Assembly: GCF_003719725.1 (NCBI RefSeq)
Contig: NZ_RIAX01000008.1
Span: 1 to 64,000, forward strand
Length of the DNA stretch: 64,000 bases
Source of the DNA: Planococcus salinus
GTDB taxonomy: Bacteria; Bacillota; Bacilli; Bacillales_A; Planococcaceae
Direction: 5' to 3'
Shown here: positions 26,926 through 35,673 of the stretch, one piece after another
Layout of the letters: each line of letters begins with the position of its first letter
How positions within the stretch are numbered: position 1 is the first letter of the stretch
Made by a program: the position numbers and the translations under genes
The notes under the pieces: model-generated
The model's input: the letters and a program-made list of their open reading frames with translations, nothing else
Databases searched by the model: none
What the model was told of the DNA's origin: nothing

Positions 26926-26963
26926 AAAGCTGCACTCCCTTCTCAGGGAATGTGCAGCTTTTT
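26926..26963 (+). terminator. Hairpin of array unit 2
   Basis: AAAGCTGCACTCCCT pairs with AGGGAATGTGCAGCTTT across TCTC, one mismatch, followed by TT. Same structure as the unit 1 hairpin with a different stem sequence. Confidence 0.65.
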
Positions 26964-27107
26964 CGCGTTGCTGACTTTTGGCCTGTATTTCGGCCACGAG
27001 GGAACGTATTTCCTTGACGAGAGACAGTAAATGCCGCCGAAGAGACAGTAAATCCAGCGTAAGGGAAGGTATATCCAAAAAGTGGAAAAATTTAAAAGGA
27101 AATAAAG

Positions 27108-27145
27108 AAAGCTGCACTCCCTTCTCAGGGAATGTGCAGCTTTTT
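27108..27145 (+). terminator. Hairpin of array unit 3
   Basis: Identical in sequence to the unit 2 hairpin, 182 bases to its right. Confidence 0.65.
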
Positions 27146-27333
27146 CGCGTTGCTGACTTTTGGTCTGTATTTCGGCCGCGGGGGAACGTATTTCCTTGAT
27201 AAGAGACAGTAAATGCCGCCGAAGAGACAGTAAATGCCGCCGAAGAGACAGTAAATCCAGCATAAGGGAAGGTATATCCAATAACTGGAACTATTCAAAG
27301 GAATAAAGCTCGTCTCTGCGCCTTATGCCAGTG

Positions 27334-28221
27334 TTACCTGCCATTCACCGCTTCGACAAATGCAAACGCTTCGTCGATGTGAGCCACTGGGACAATTTCG
27401 ATGGACAGGTTTCTTTCCTCAACAACTTCGCGGGCTTCAGCCGCGTTTTCTGTTGGCACCAGAAGGTAAGGCAAGCCGCTTTGTTCGGCAATGAGCGTTT
27501 TTTCAGTGACGACGCCAATTTCGTGGATGCTGCCGTCCGGATGGATTGCTCCTGTAACAGCAATCGGAATTTCATTGGCCACGTCGCGTACGTGTAGGGA
27601 AGCAGCCAGCGCAATGCCGAGCCCGAGACTGTTTCCTTCGATATCGGTCCGGTTATAGGCTGCTACTACATCACCGGGCGGAAAACCGAGATATGCTTCC
27701 ACATTCTCGCGCATTTGGCCGAAATAATCGGTCTTATCCTCGACGAACGCTCGCAAATCTTCATTTTTCTGATGATAGCGCTGCGAATTCGTAATCGGAT
27801 AAACCGCCAGCACATTTTCGCCTTCTTCGATGAACCCATCATCTTCCCCGTAATAAGCGGTGGTCGTCGTATTCACGATCATCAAATGCACATTGGAATC
27901 GGCCGTTGCCGGAATCGGTTCCTTGTACGAAGTGACGGCGTGTGTGGCCAGCTCATAATTGAGCAATCGAATATCAAACAGCAGCAAAAGCGTCAGCACT
28001 GCGACAACTGCGCCAACAAATAAAGCCGTGCGCTTGTGATGCCGGACCACCAGCAGCATGACGAATAAAACCAGCAGCCACATAAACAATCCGCCGATAT
28101 AAACAAAACTGTTCACCCAGTCGAACAGGTACAGTAAAAATAACCCCAAAGCTCCTCCGAGGACGAGTAAGCTTCCTGCAATCATTCCTTTTCTCAATTT
28201 TATCCCATCCAATTTCAACAT
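27334..28221 (-). CDS. Membrane-anchored Lon-type (S16) serine protease domain protein
   Basis: 295 residues. Three hydrophobic helices (about 13-31, 38-59 and 66-83) are followed by a soluble region ending in a Lon proteolytic domain. Ser198 in 'EGNSLGLGIALAASL' and Lys241 in 'GVVTEKTLIAEQSGL' are 43 residues apart, exactly as the Ser-Lys dyad of Lon (S679/K722 in E. coli). 'VTGAIHPDGSIHEIGVV' is also Lon-like. There is no AAA+ ATPase domain and no PDZ domain, so substrates must be unfolded or small. The active site may face outward. Start at ATG 28221 has only a weak AGAAG site. Confidence 0.8.
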   Translation of the reverse strand: MLKLDGIKLRKGMIAGSLLVLGGALGLFLLYLFDWVNSFVYIGGLFMWLLVLFVMLLVVRHHKRTALFVGAVVAVLTLLLLFDIRLLNYELATHAVTSYKEPIPATADSNVHLMIVNTTTTAYYGEDDGFIEEGENVLAVYPITNSQRYHQKNEDLRAFVEDKTDYFGQMRENVEAYLGFPPGDVVAAYNRTDIEGNSLGLGIALAASLHVRDVANEIPIAVTGAIHPDGSIHEIGVVTEKTLIAEQSGLPYLLVPTENAAEAREVVEERNLSIEIVPVAHIDEAFAFVEAVNGR

Positions 28222-28366
28222 GATCTTCTAAACATACCATATAGTTCCAAGCAATTTGAAGATATTATAAAAATTTACAAAAGTCAGCACCAAATCGGGT
28301 ATCGAAGAATACGCAGAGATGGCCAGGTCAACTTTGATGGAGTGATCTGATCCTTATCTTCTGACG

Positions 28367-28410
28367 AAAAAACGCAGCCGGGAACCGTTTGGTCTCCAGC
28401 TGCGTTTTTC
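28367..28410 (-). terminator. Terminator of the EamA transporter gene
   Basis: AAAAAACGCAGC (28367-28378) pairs with GCTGCGTTTTT (28399-28409). On the minus strand the hairpin ends in six T residues, just past the EamA stop. Confidence 0.8.
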
Positions 28411-28421
28411 ATTTCAACATA

Positions 28422-29333
28422 TCAGACAGACGATTCCGCTGTCCTGTTGGAAACTTTTCTTTGTTCCCTTCCGAGTGCGTTGACAAGCACTACTCCTCCG
28501 ATGGCAACCACCCCGCCGATGAGCGACAGACCGGTCGGCAATTCGTGCAGCCACATCCAGGAGACCACAATGGCAACAGCAGGTTCCAGATAAATCAAGC
28601 TGGAAACGGAGCTGGCTTTTGCTGTGGATAAAGCGGTCGCCCAAGTGACATAAGCGATGGCCGCCGGGAAAATGCCGACGTAAAGCGTGGCCAAATGCGC
28701 CTCCATGCTGGCGTTTTGCAACGCCGGCAAAAGACCCGGGGAAAAGAAGAGAAACGGCAAGGTGCCGGCCCATGTAAAATAAGCGGTCAGCTCGATTGCT
28801 GTGTAGCGAGTCAGCAGCGGTTTTTGAAAGACAAAAAAGAGCGATGCCGACAAAGCGGCGATCAGTACGAGCAGAGCCCCGTTTGTTAACGTGAGGGATG
28901 CCCCCTCTGAGCCGAAAGCGATCAGTGAAATACCGGCGAATCCGATCCCGAGACCCAGCCAGCCAATGGAAGTCAGCCGTTCTTTCAAGAAGAAAAGAGC
29001 GATCAAAGCTGTGAAAATAGGTCCCGATCCCACCAGCATTCCAGCGGTTCCAGCTGAAACGGTTTCCATCCCGAACGTGACGAATGTATGGTAAATACTG
29101 ATGCCCACCCAGCCAAGGATGAGAATACGTAACATATCCCCTTTTTGCGGAAGCCGGAATTTTGTCCCTGGCCACAACGCGTAAATCAGGAACAACCCCG
29201 AAGCGACGAGAAAGCGGACCAAAACATTTTGCCCCGAATCATAACCACCCTGCAAAGCGACGCGGATCGCCGCAAAAGAAGAACCCCAGATCAGGACGGA
29301 AAATAAGGCCAATGAAAAAGCTTTTGCGTTCAA
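28422..29333 (-). CDS. EamA/DMT-family transporter
   Basis: 303 residues with ten hydrophobic segments in two EamA repeats of about 135 residues. 'LIWGSSFAAIRVAL' in helix 1, 'GTAGMLVGSGPIFTALIA' in helix 4 and the second-repeat 'SSVSSLIYLEPAVAIVVSWMWLHE' are standard. Members export amino acids or other metabolites (RhaT/YdcZ/YedA types); the substrate is unknown. It starts with TTG 29333, with GGAGGAG at 6 bases, then NAKAFSLALFSV. Confidence 0.9.
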   Translation of the reverse strand: MNAKAFSLALFSVLIWGSSFAAIRVALQGGYDSGQNVLVRFLVASGLFLIYALWPGTKFRLPQKGDMLRILILGWVGISIYHTFVTFGMETVSAGTAGMLVGSGPIFTALIALFFLKERLTSIGWLGLGIGFAGISLIAFGSEGASLTLTNGALLVLIAALSASLFFVFQKPLLTRYTAIELTAYFTWAGTLPFLFFSPGLLPALQNASMEAHLATLYVGIFPAAIAYVTWATALSTAKASSVSSLIYLEPAVAIVVSWMWLHELPTGLSLIGGVVAIGGVVLVNALGREQRKVSNRTAESSV

Positions 29334-29448
29334 GAAATCTCCTCCAGTACTAAAAACAGACAGCTTCTATTATATTCTTTGTTCAGCAGAATGTCTGTAA
29401 AAAAGGAAGGAAGATCGTAAAGTGGAACGATTTTTGTCCCAGTACATT

Positions 29449-29488
29449 AAAAAAGGCACGTGCCCGGAAGAATCCGGACACTGTGCCT
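29449..29488 (-). terminator. Terminator of the TM2 gene
   Basis: On the minus strand AGGCACAGTGTCCGGA pairs with TCCGGGCACGTGCCT (two mismatches) and is followed by six T residues. Confidence 0.75.
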
Positions 29489-29505
29489 ATCTGGTGTTTC
29501 ATTCC

Positions 29506-29712
29506 TTACCGTCTTACGTATTTGGATTGGAATTTTTCTTCGGAGGACAACAGGTAAATAACGCCTTCGATAAAACCGATTACCGCAGGAATCGCTGTCC
29601 AGCAGAAAGCCAAGTACAACAAGCCCATCTTCGGTCGGCCAAGATAGAATTTATGCAATCCGAAATCACCCAGGAAAATACCGAGCAAGCCGGCAGCCAA
29701 TTTGCTTTTCAT
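29506..29712 (-). CDS. TM2-domain membrane protein
   Basis: 68 residues. 'KSKLAAGLLGIFLGDFGLHKFYLGRPKMGLLYLAF' is the TM2 domain signature (GxxG.HxFYLG), with two hydrophobic helices joined by a short turn. Function of bacterial TM2 proteins is not established. ATG 29712 is chosen because AAAGG lies 9 bases upstream; the ATG at 29721 overlaps the end of that site. Confidence 0.8.
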   Translation of the reverse strand: MKSKLAAGLLGIFLGDFGLHKFYLGRPKMGLLYLAFCWTAIPAVIGFIEGVIYLLSSEEKFQSKYVRR

Positions 29713-29781
29713 CGTGATCATCCTTTCCGATGTTATACATACTTTATCTTTGCCCGGTGCAGTTTCACTTTTTGCAGTAAA

Positions 29782-30663
29782 TCAAATTACATCCAGCGGT
29801 GGTTTATGGTTCGGGGGAGGAAAGGCCTCATCAAGCATTTTCAAATCTTCATCCATCAGTTCGATGGCGGCAGCTTCTGCGTTCGCTGTCACATGCTGCG
29901 GTTGGCCCGCTTTTGGAATGGAAATAACATGGCCGGAACGAATGGTCCAGGCAAGTGCAATCTGGAGCGGCTCCACATGATGTTTCTCAGCGATTTTTTT
30001 GAGAGCCTGATTGGTCTGTAAATTTTTGTGGGGAGAGCCGCCTTGCGCCAAAGGGCTGTAGGCCATGATTGGAATTCCATGTTCCATATGCCAAGGCAGC
30101 AGCTCATATTCGATGCCCCGGGAGCCAAGATGATACAACACCTGATTGACCGCACAATTTTCTCCACCCGGTATTTGCAGCAATTCTTCCATATCGTCCA
30201 CATCGAAATTCGAAACACCCCACCGTTTGATTTTTCCGTCTTTCTTCAATTGTTCCATCCCTTCAACGGTCTCTTCCAAAGGGATTCTTCCGCGCCAATG
30301 CAGCAAGTATAAGTCGAGCGTATCCGTTCCTAAGCGTTCCAGGCTGTTTTCGCAGGCTCTGTAAATATCTTTTGTTCCGGCGTTGTGGGGATAGACTTTG
30401 GATACCAAAAACACTTGCTCCCGTTTTCCTTGGATTGCTTCTCCTGTGAGGCGCTCTGATTTTCCTTCCCCATACATTTCCGCTGTGTCAATAAGCGTCA
30501 TTCCGAGTTCGACTCCCAGTTGAAGCGCAGAAATTTCCTGCTCTCTTTTTGCCGGCACATCGCCGATATTCCATGTGCCCTGGCCGATAGCAGGCAACCG
30601 GATGCCATCCGGAAGGGCAACGGTCCGCTGCTGGAGTATCTGTCTGATTTTTTCTGAATCCAT
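29782..30663 (-). CDS. Aldo/keto reductase
   Basis: 293-residue NADPH-dependent TIM-barrel oxidoreductase. The catalytic tetrad is recognisable as Asp and Tyr in 'LIDTAEMYGEGKSE', Lys in 'FLVSKVYP' and His in 'LYLLHWRG'. 'AYSPLAQGG' and 'ISIPKAGQPQHV' are cofactor-binding segments. It reduces aldehydes or ketones of unknown identity, perhaps in detoxification. ATG 30663 lies 9 bases after AAGGA; ATG 30669 is also possible but too close to it. Confidence 0.9.
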   Translation of the reverse strand: MDSEKIRQILQQRTVALPDGIRLPAIGQGTWNIGDVPAKREQEISALQLGVELGMTLIDTAEMYGEGKSERLTGEAIQGKREQVFLVSKVYPHNAGTKDIYRACENSLERLGTDTLDLYLLHWRGRIPLEETVEGMEQLKKDGKIKRWGVSNFDVDDMEELLQIPGGENCAVNQVLYHLGSRGIEYELLPWHMEHGIPIMAYSPLAQGGSPHKNLQTNQALKKIAEKHHVEPLQIALAWTIRSGHVISIPKAGQPQHVTANAEAAAIELMDEDLKMLDEAFPPPNHKPPLDVI

Positions 30664-30792
30664 GAGCATCAATCCTTTCCTATACATTGCTTGGTTCTCT
30701 ATTCCCTTTCTGGTATTTCTGTAACATTGAAACGGATTGTTCCGTAAAACGTATAACAAGTAATTAATTGCTTTTGAAAAGGAGGAAATCGT

Positions 30793-30963
30793 ATGGCTGG
30801 CAATAATAAACCCAAGTCTGTTCGCGGTGGGGGCATGGGAGTAGGTATTGCGCTGGGTGTGGTGATCGGGTCGGCAATGGGGAATATCGGTGTCGGCATC
30901 GCAATCGGTGTGGCGTTGGGAGCTGCTTTGGAATCTTCTGCAAAACAAGAGAAAGAGAAATAA
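30793..30963 (+). CDS. Glycine-zipper micro-protein, 56 residues
   Basis: A short gene with a full ribosome site (AAAAGGAGG, 7 bases before ATG 30793). The product has a basic head (AGNNKPKSVRG), then a Gly-rich stretch from about 11 to 44 in which Gly recurs every fourth residue (GVGIALGVVIGSAMGNIGVG and on), then a charged tail (SSAKQEKEK). Such glycine zippers insert in or pack against membranes. No named family. It is divergent from the aldo/keto reductase gene and ends at a terminator shared with the aldolase gene. Confidence 0.7.
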   Translation: MAGNNKPKSVRGGGMGVGIALGVVIGSAMGNIGVGIAIGVALGAALESSAKQEKEK

Positions 30964-30967
30964 AAAG

Positions 30968-30999
30968 AACGTCCCGGAACAGCTGAGGTCCGGGACGTT
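30968..30999. terminator. Bidirectional terminator, micro-protein and aldolase genes
   Basis: AACGTCCCGGA (30968-30978) pairs with 30989-30999. The minus-strand side is followed by CTTTTTA, so it serves the aldolase best. Confidence 0.8.
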
Positions 31000-31013
31000 T
31001 CGTTGATATGTGT

Positions 31014-31901
31014 TTATGTGATGGATGCGGCATAAATCCCTTTGATTGATTCTTCCAACGTCGCATTGAAGTCTTCGTCTGTCTGATCTGCGGACAAGCC
31101 TTCGGACAAAGCTCTTGAGAAGCTGGCGATCAATCCTTCATTAGCTGCCAGTTTTTGAATAGCTTCTTCGCGGGAGTATCCGCCGGAAAGAGCGACTACA
31201 CGAACCACGTTCGGGTGTTCAATCAATTCTTTATAGAAATTATTCAAAGTCGGAATCGTCAATTTCAATATGACATAATCCTCCTTGCCGAGATTGCCCA
31301 AATGGCTCAGGATTTCCGTGTTCAGCAACGTCTCAATTTGCTCTTTGTCCGCACTGTGGATATCCACTTCCGGCTCGATAATCGGAACGAGACCGGCGTT
31401 GATCACTTCCATGGCGACTACGAATTGTTGGTCGACCACTTTCTTGATGCCTTCGGGATTTGCTTCTTTGATGACGGAACGCATTTTCGTTCCGAAGATA
31501 TTATAGCCGTTCGCTCTTTTCAATAAATCTTTTAAGTCTGGATTCGGCTTCATCAATTGAACGCCGTCTTCTTCTTCCGCCAGGCCTTTGTCAATTTTCA
31601 GGAACGGTACGACGCCTTTCTGTTCCCAAAGATAATCTGCCGTAAACTGGCTTTCGATTTTCCGTTCCATCGTCTGTTCGAACAGAATAGCGCCGAGAAT
31701 CGATTCGGAATTGAAGGCAGGAGCGGTGATGATCCGCGTTCTCATTTCATGGACGAGATCAAACATTTCCTCTTCAGTCGAATAGGTATCTTCAGAAACG
31801 CCATAAAGTTTCAACGCTTTTGGTGTGCTGCCGCCGCTTTGGTCAAGCGCAGCGATAAATCCTTTTCCGTTTTTGATGACATCAAATTGTTGTGTGTTCA
31901 T
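31014..31901 (-). CDS. fda: Class I fructose-1,6-bisphosphate aldolase
   Basis: 295 residues. Class I (Schiff-base) aldolase of the staphylococcal/Bacillota type: '[21 protein letters not shown]' (substrate phosphate loop), '[22 protein letters not shown]' and '[15 protein letters not shown]', in which the second Lys is the expected Schiff-base residue, and '[14 protein letters not shown]'. It interconverts fructose-1,6-bisphosphate with dihydroxyacetone phosphate and glyceraldehyde-3-phosphate. ATG 31901 has AAGGAG 8 bases upstream. Most Bacillales also carry a class II enzyme elsewhere; none is in this window. Confidence 0.93.
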   Translation of the reverse strand: MNTQQFDVIKNGKGFIAALDQSGGSTPKALKLYGVSEDTYSTEEEMFDLVHEMRTRIITAPAFNSESILGAILFEQTMERKIESQFTADYLWEQKGVVPFLKIDKGLAEEEDGVQLMKPNPDLKDLLKRANGYNIFGTKMRSVIKEANPEGIKKVVDQQFVVAMEVINAGLVPIIEPEVDIHSADKEQIETLLNTEILSHLGNLGKEDYVILKLTIPTLNNFYKELIEHPNVVRVVALSGGYSREEAIQKLAANEGLIASFSRALSEGLSADQTDEDFNATLEESIKGIYAASIT

Positions 31902-32175
31902 AATTTCAGCTCCTTGGGTCATTTTCTCAAAGATAATAGCAATGGTATAAAAATTTCAATTAAAGTAACCCTTATACACTTCAGTGTATCAATAACAGAT
32001 TAAAACTACAACGAGGGGAATAAAAATTGTGCGAACGCCTGCTATAAGTACAATTCCACATCATCCGGCGTTTGAAACTAGTTGATGTTTGTTGATATTT
32101 TACGGTTATGGTAATCTTCAATTAAAACATCGGTTTTGAATAATAAGGAAATGGAAGAAAAGGGAGAGGTAGCGC

Positions 32176-35100
32176 TTGAAAATATGGGATTTTTCGATAA
32201 AACGTCCAAAATTCACAATTGTCATCATGCTGATTTTATTACTCTTGGGGGTCGTGTCTCTGACGCGCCTTCCGATCCAGTTGCTTCCGGATGTGGAAGC
32301 GCCGGTTGCGGCCGTTGCCACGACTTATCCAGGGGCAGGACCTGAAAGTGTATTAACGGATGTAACAGAAGAACTGGAAAGTGATTTATCCACGATATCG
32401 GGGCTGAACCAGCTCAGCTCGCAGACGAGCGAAGGATCTTCGGTCATCATTCTTGAATTTTCTTCTGGCACCTCCATTTCCGATGTGGAAAATGAAATCA
32501 TGACGACGATCAATCAGGCGGATTTGCCGGATGGTGCAGGAACCCCGGCGTTCCTGCAATTTGACCCGTCGATGTTCCCGAGTCTGCAACTGGCGATATC
32601 AGCGAATAGCGAAGACGTCACCGCATTTCAGGAAGACGTGGCAGATTTGCAGCAGGAACTCTCACGCATCAGTGGAATCGCCAGTATTTCAGAATCCGGT
32701 ACGTTAACGGAACAGTATGAAGTGGTATTGAATCAGCAACAACTGGAAACTTATTCACTGACGCAAAGTGATGTCGTGGATGCGATCCAAGCCAACGATA
32801 TTGTCATTCCTTCCGGCATCATTACAGATGAAGAAGCGGGAGAACGGATTTCCACACGGGTCGTGAGTGAGCTGAATTCCGGAGAAGAACTGGGAAATCT
32901 GGTGATCACACAGAATCCGGAAACGGGTGCAGATGTGCTGCTCTCCAATATCGCGACAGTTACGCTGGATACAGAAGATGATTCCGTCATCACGAGAATC
33001 AATCAGGAACGGTCCATTCAACTGGATGTCATGCAAGAAACGGGAGCTGACACGACACAGGTCTCCAATGACTTCCATGAAGAACTGGAAGCATTGTTGG
33101 AAGAAGAGCAGTATTCGAATTTGGAAGCCGTAACTCTTTATGATGAAGGGGACTTTATCAATCAGGCAATCAGCAGTGTGCTTGTGGCGCTTGTAAGCGG
33201 TGGTGTACTGGCGATGATCGTGCTTTTTGCATTTTTGCTCAATTTAAAGACGCCGTTGATCATTGGCATCGCGATTCCGTTTTCTGTCATCACCACGTTT
33301 GCCTTATTTTTCTTCACAGACATTAACTTGAACTTGCTGACATTGGGCGGGCTGGCACTCGGTATCGGGATGCTGGTCGATAACTCGATTGTGGTAGTGG
33401 AAAATATCTATCGCCATTTGTCCATGAGCAAGCCGCCAAAACAGGCGGCATCGGATGGGACACGCGAAGTGGCAGGCGCTATTACGGCGTCAACATTGAC
33501 GACGGCGTCGATTTTCCTGCCGATTGTGTTTGTGACAGGGATCGTCAGCGACCTTTTCGCCCCGCTGGCCATTACGGTAGCGTTCAGTTTGCTGTCGTCG
33601 CTGTTCATCGCGGTGACGGTCGTTCCGATGATCGCCAGCCGCATTTTGGCTGCGCCGAATGAAAACAGGGAAAGGAAGCGGAAAAATTCACGCTTTATGA
33701 GATGGATGGAAAGCGCCTCGCGCTGGACATTGCGCAGAAGAGCTGTGGTCATCATGTTGACCATTTTGACTCTGGTGATCGGGGCGTTGGGATTGACCAC
33801 TACAGGGGTTGAATTTATTCCGGATTCCGACGAAGGGACGTTCCTTATCGAAGTGGAACATGAGCAGGGAACGTTGCTGGGCCGGACTTTTGAAACGGTT
33901 CAGCTGATTGAGGATGAACTCGAAGGCCGTTCGGAAATCGACAGTTACTTGAGCACAGTCGGTTCTTCCTCAGCGGGAGGCGGATTGACTTCCGAAAGCC
34001 ATACAGCAGAAATCATCGTCACACTGGTGGATGCAGGAAGCCGTGATGTGACAACGAATGAGTTTGTGGAATCGATTGAACGGGATATTGAAACAACCGA
34101 TGAACAAGCGGATATCCAAGTACAGAGCTTTGCCCAGGCCGGTTTTGGCGGATCACCGAATACTTATTCCTTCACCTTGCAGGATCCGGATACAGAACGT
34201 CTGCTGCAGACAAGCGAAGAGCTTGCTGCGACATTGGAAGAAGAAAGCATCATCCGTGATGTGACGACTTCTGAAGAAGAAACTTCGCCGGTACTGGAAA
34301 TGTCGGTTGACCGGCAAGCTGCGCTGAATGCCGGACTCGCTCCTGCTCAGATCGCTTCGGCTGTCAGCAATGCGACGTTGGGCTCTGTAGCCACCAGCAT
34401 TCTGACAGACAATAATGAGACATTTGAGGTCATGGTCCGTTACTCGGATGATGTACTGAGCAATGCGGAAAACTTCCAGGCTATTACCATTCAAAACCAG
34501 GCAGGCGAATACGTTGCGCTGTCTGAAGTGGCAGAGGTGGTCGAAAGCCAAACACCAGGGACCATCAATCGCGCGGATATGGTGCGGAGCGTCGATTTTG
34601 ATGTGTTGTACCAAGCTTCCAGCGACTTGAGCGATGCATCTGCCGTCGTCCAGGAAGTCATTGATGATGCAAATCTTCCGAGCGAGACTGAATTTGTTGT
34701 CGGTGGTGATCAGGCATTGCTCGACGAAGCCATCGATGACATGGCATTGGCTTTTGTTCTTGGTCTGATTTTCATTTACCTTGTAATGGTGGCTCAGTTT
34801 GAATCATTTAAAATGCCGTTTATCATCATGTTCACGGTTCCGTTGTTTGTCATCGGTGTTATGTTGGCTCTTACCATCACTCAAACACCGATCAGTATTA
34901 TGGCGCTCATCGGTGTCATCGTTTTGGCAGGGATTGTCGTCAACAATGCCATTGTGCTGGTGGATTATATCAATCAGCAGGTGGATAAAGGACATTCAAC
35001 GGTCGAGGCGATTGTACTGGGTGTAAAAGATCGGACGAGACCCATCATTATTACCGCTTTGACGACGATCCTGGGAGTTGTACCGTTGGCGATCGGAATT

Positions 35101-35418
35101 GGCGAAGGGGCCGAAATTATTCAGCCAATGGGGATTGTCATTATCGGCGGACTTATCAGCAGCACCTTGTTAACGTTGTTTGTTATTCCGGTCATCTATA
35201 CATTTTTCGATAAATCGACACGGGATATGAACAAAAAGTATTTGACGCCGGATGGCGAAGTTATTTATAAACGCGATCTGCAGAATTACCGGGAAACTTC
35301 CCAGGCCTCTGCAGACACGCAAAACACAGCAGTTCGAAAAGAGACAACAAAAGAAGCCGTAGAAATAGAAAAGAGAGAAGACCGTCACCGTCCGGATGGC
35401 GAAGATGGAAGACAGTGA
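32176..35418 (+). CDS. RND-family multidrug efflux transporter (SwrC/AcrB-like)
   Basis: 1080 residues with the duplicated RND plan: helix 1 (about 12-32), porter domain (about 40-330), helices 2-6, helix 7 near 525, second porter domain (about 545-850) and helices 8-12. 'GMLVDNSIVVVENIYRH' holds the proton-relay Asp in helix 4. 'IKRPKFTIVIM' and 'LPIQLLPDVEAPVAAVATTYPGAGPESV' are typical AcrB/SwrC openings. It exports drugs, surfactants or lipids by proton antiport. TTG 32176 follows GGGAGAGG. No membrane-fusion partner gene is nearby. The tail after 1020 is charged. Confidence 0.92.
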   Translation: MKIWDFSIKRPKFTIVIMLILLLLGVVSLTRLPIQLLPDVEAPVAAVATTYPGAGPESVLTDVTEELESDLSTISGLNQLSSQTSEGSSVIILEFSSGTSISDVENEIMTTINQADLPDGAGTPAFLQFDPSMFPSLQLAISANSEDVTAFQEDVADLQQELSRISGIASISESGTLTEQYEVVLNQQQLETYSLTQSDVVDAIQANDIVIPSGIITDEEAGERISTRVVSELNSGEELGNLVITQNPETGADVLLSNIATVTLDTEDDSVITRINQERSIQLDVMQETGADTTQVSNDFHEELEALLEEEQYSNLEAVTLYDEGDFINQAISSVLVALVSGGVLAMIVLFAFLLNLKTPLIIGIAIPFSVITTFALFFFTDINLNLLTLGGLALGIGMLVDNSIVVVENIYRHLSMSKPPKQAASDGTREVAGAITASTLTTASIFLPIVFVTGIVSDLFAPLAITVAFSLLSSLFIAVTVVPMIASRILAAPNENRERKRKNSRFMRWMESASRWTLRRRAVVIMLTILTLVIGALGLTTTGVEFIPDSDEGTFLIEVEHEQGTLLGRTFETVQLIEDELEGRSEIDSYLSTVGSSSAGGGLTSESHTAEIIVTLVDAGSRDVTTNEFVESIERDIETTDEQADIQVQSFAQAGFGGSPNTYSFTLQDPDTERLLQTSEELAATLEEESIIRDVTTSEEETSPVLEMSVDRQAALNAGLAPAQIASAVSNATLGSVATSILTDNNETFEVMVRYSDDVLSNAENFQAITIQNQAGEYVALSEVAEVVESQTPGTINRADMVRSVDFDVLYQASSDLSDASAVVQEVIDDANLPSETEFVVGGDQALLDEAIDDMALAFVLGLIFIYLVMVAQFESFKMPFIIMFTVPLFVIGVMLALTITQTPISIMALIGVIVLAGIVVNNAIVLVDYINQQVDKGHSTVEAIVLGVKDRTRPIIITALTTILGVVPLAIGIGEGAEIIQPMGIVIIGGLISSTLLTLFVIPVIYTFFDKSTRDMNKKYLTPDGEVIYKRDLQNYRETSQASADTQNTAVRKETTKEAVEIEKREDRHRPDGEDGRQ

Positions 35419-35432
35419 ATTCACTTTAACAG

Positions 35433-35475
35433 GCCACCCTGGAAAATCCACGGATTTTTCGGGGTGGCTTTCTTT
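35433..35475 (+). terminator. Terminator of the RND gene
   Basis: GCCACCC (35433-35439) and GGGTGGC (35462-35468), with AAAATCC/ATTTTT paired inside, then TTTCTTT. Confidence 0.75.
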
Positions 35476-35576
35476 GTTCGCTGGAAATTATACACCACTT
35501 TTGTGCCGCTTCAACTCAGTAGGAATTTGACTATATTTTTTGAATATTATAAAATATATTTTACTACCTATTTTTA

Positions 35577-35671
35577 ACAGCGCAACCGAAAAGCCAGTGC
35601 GCAGCAGTTGGTGGCAATGGCAGGCATTCCCGCTGAACTCAACGCCGCAAAATTGAAAAAAGGAGGCTGAA
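35577..35671 (+). pseudogene. Possible C-terminal gene remnant before the acyl-CoA synthetase
   Basis: Directly after a TAA, the frame from 35577 reads Gln-Arg-Asn-Arg then 'KASAQQLVAMAGIPAELNAA' and 'KLKKGG' and stops at the ribosome site of the next gene. The wording looks like a real protein tail, but no start signal or upstream part exists, and the 100 bases before it are A/T-rich non-coding. It may be a decayed gene end or chance. Confidence 0.25.
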
Positions 35672-35673
35672 CA

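Larger units (their letters stand above)
26744..27308. repeat. Tandem array of a 182-bp unit with nested 21-bp repeats and a hairpin per unit
   Basis: Three head-to-tail units begin at 26744, 26926 and 27108; landmarks such as GGGAACGTATTTCC recur at 26818, 27000 and 27182, exactly 182 bases apart. Each unit holds a terminator hairpin at its left end, then TTGCTG..., then two or three near-identical 21-base subrepeats (AGAGACAGTAAATGCCGCCGA and variants). Unit 3 has one extra 21-base copy. The translated frames are low-complexity Ser/Arg or Leu/Arg strings without start signals. The array fills the whole 590-base gap between DUF1456 and the Lon-domain gene. Confidence 0.9.

Noticed and set aside
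26719-27281. Open frames of 60-130 codons on both strands within the repeat array
   Set aside because: Low-complexity Ser/Arg/Leu strings that repeat with the DNA unit and lack ribosome sites.
26786-27308. Direct repeats resembling a CRISPR array
   Set aside because: The 21-base repeats follow each other without unique spacers and the larger 182-base unit is itself repeated; no cas genes are near.
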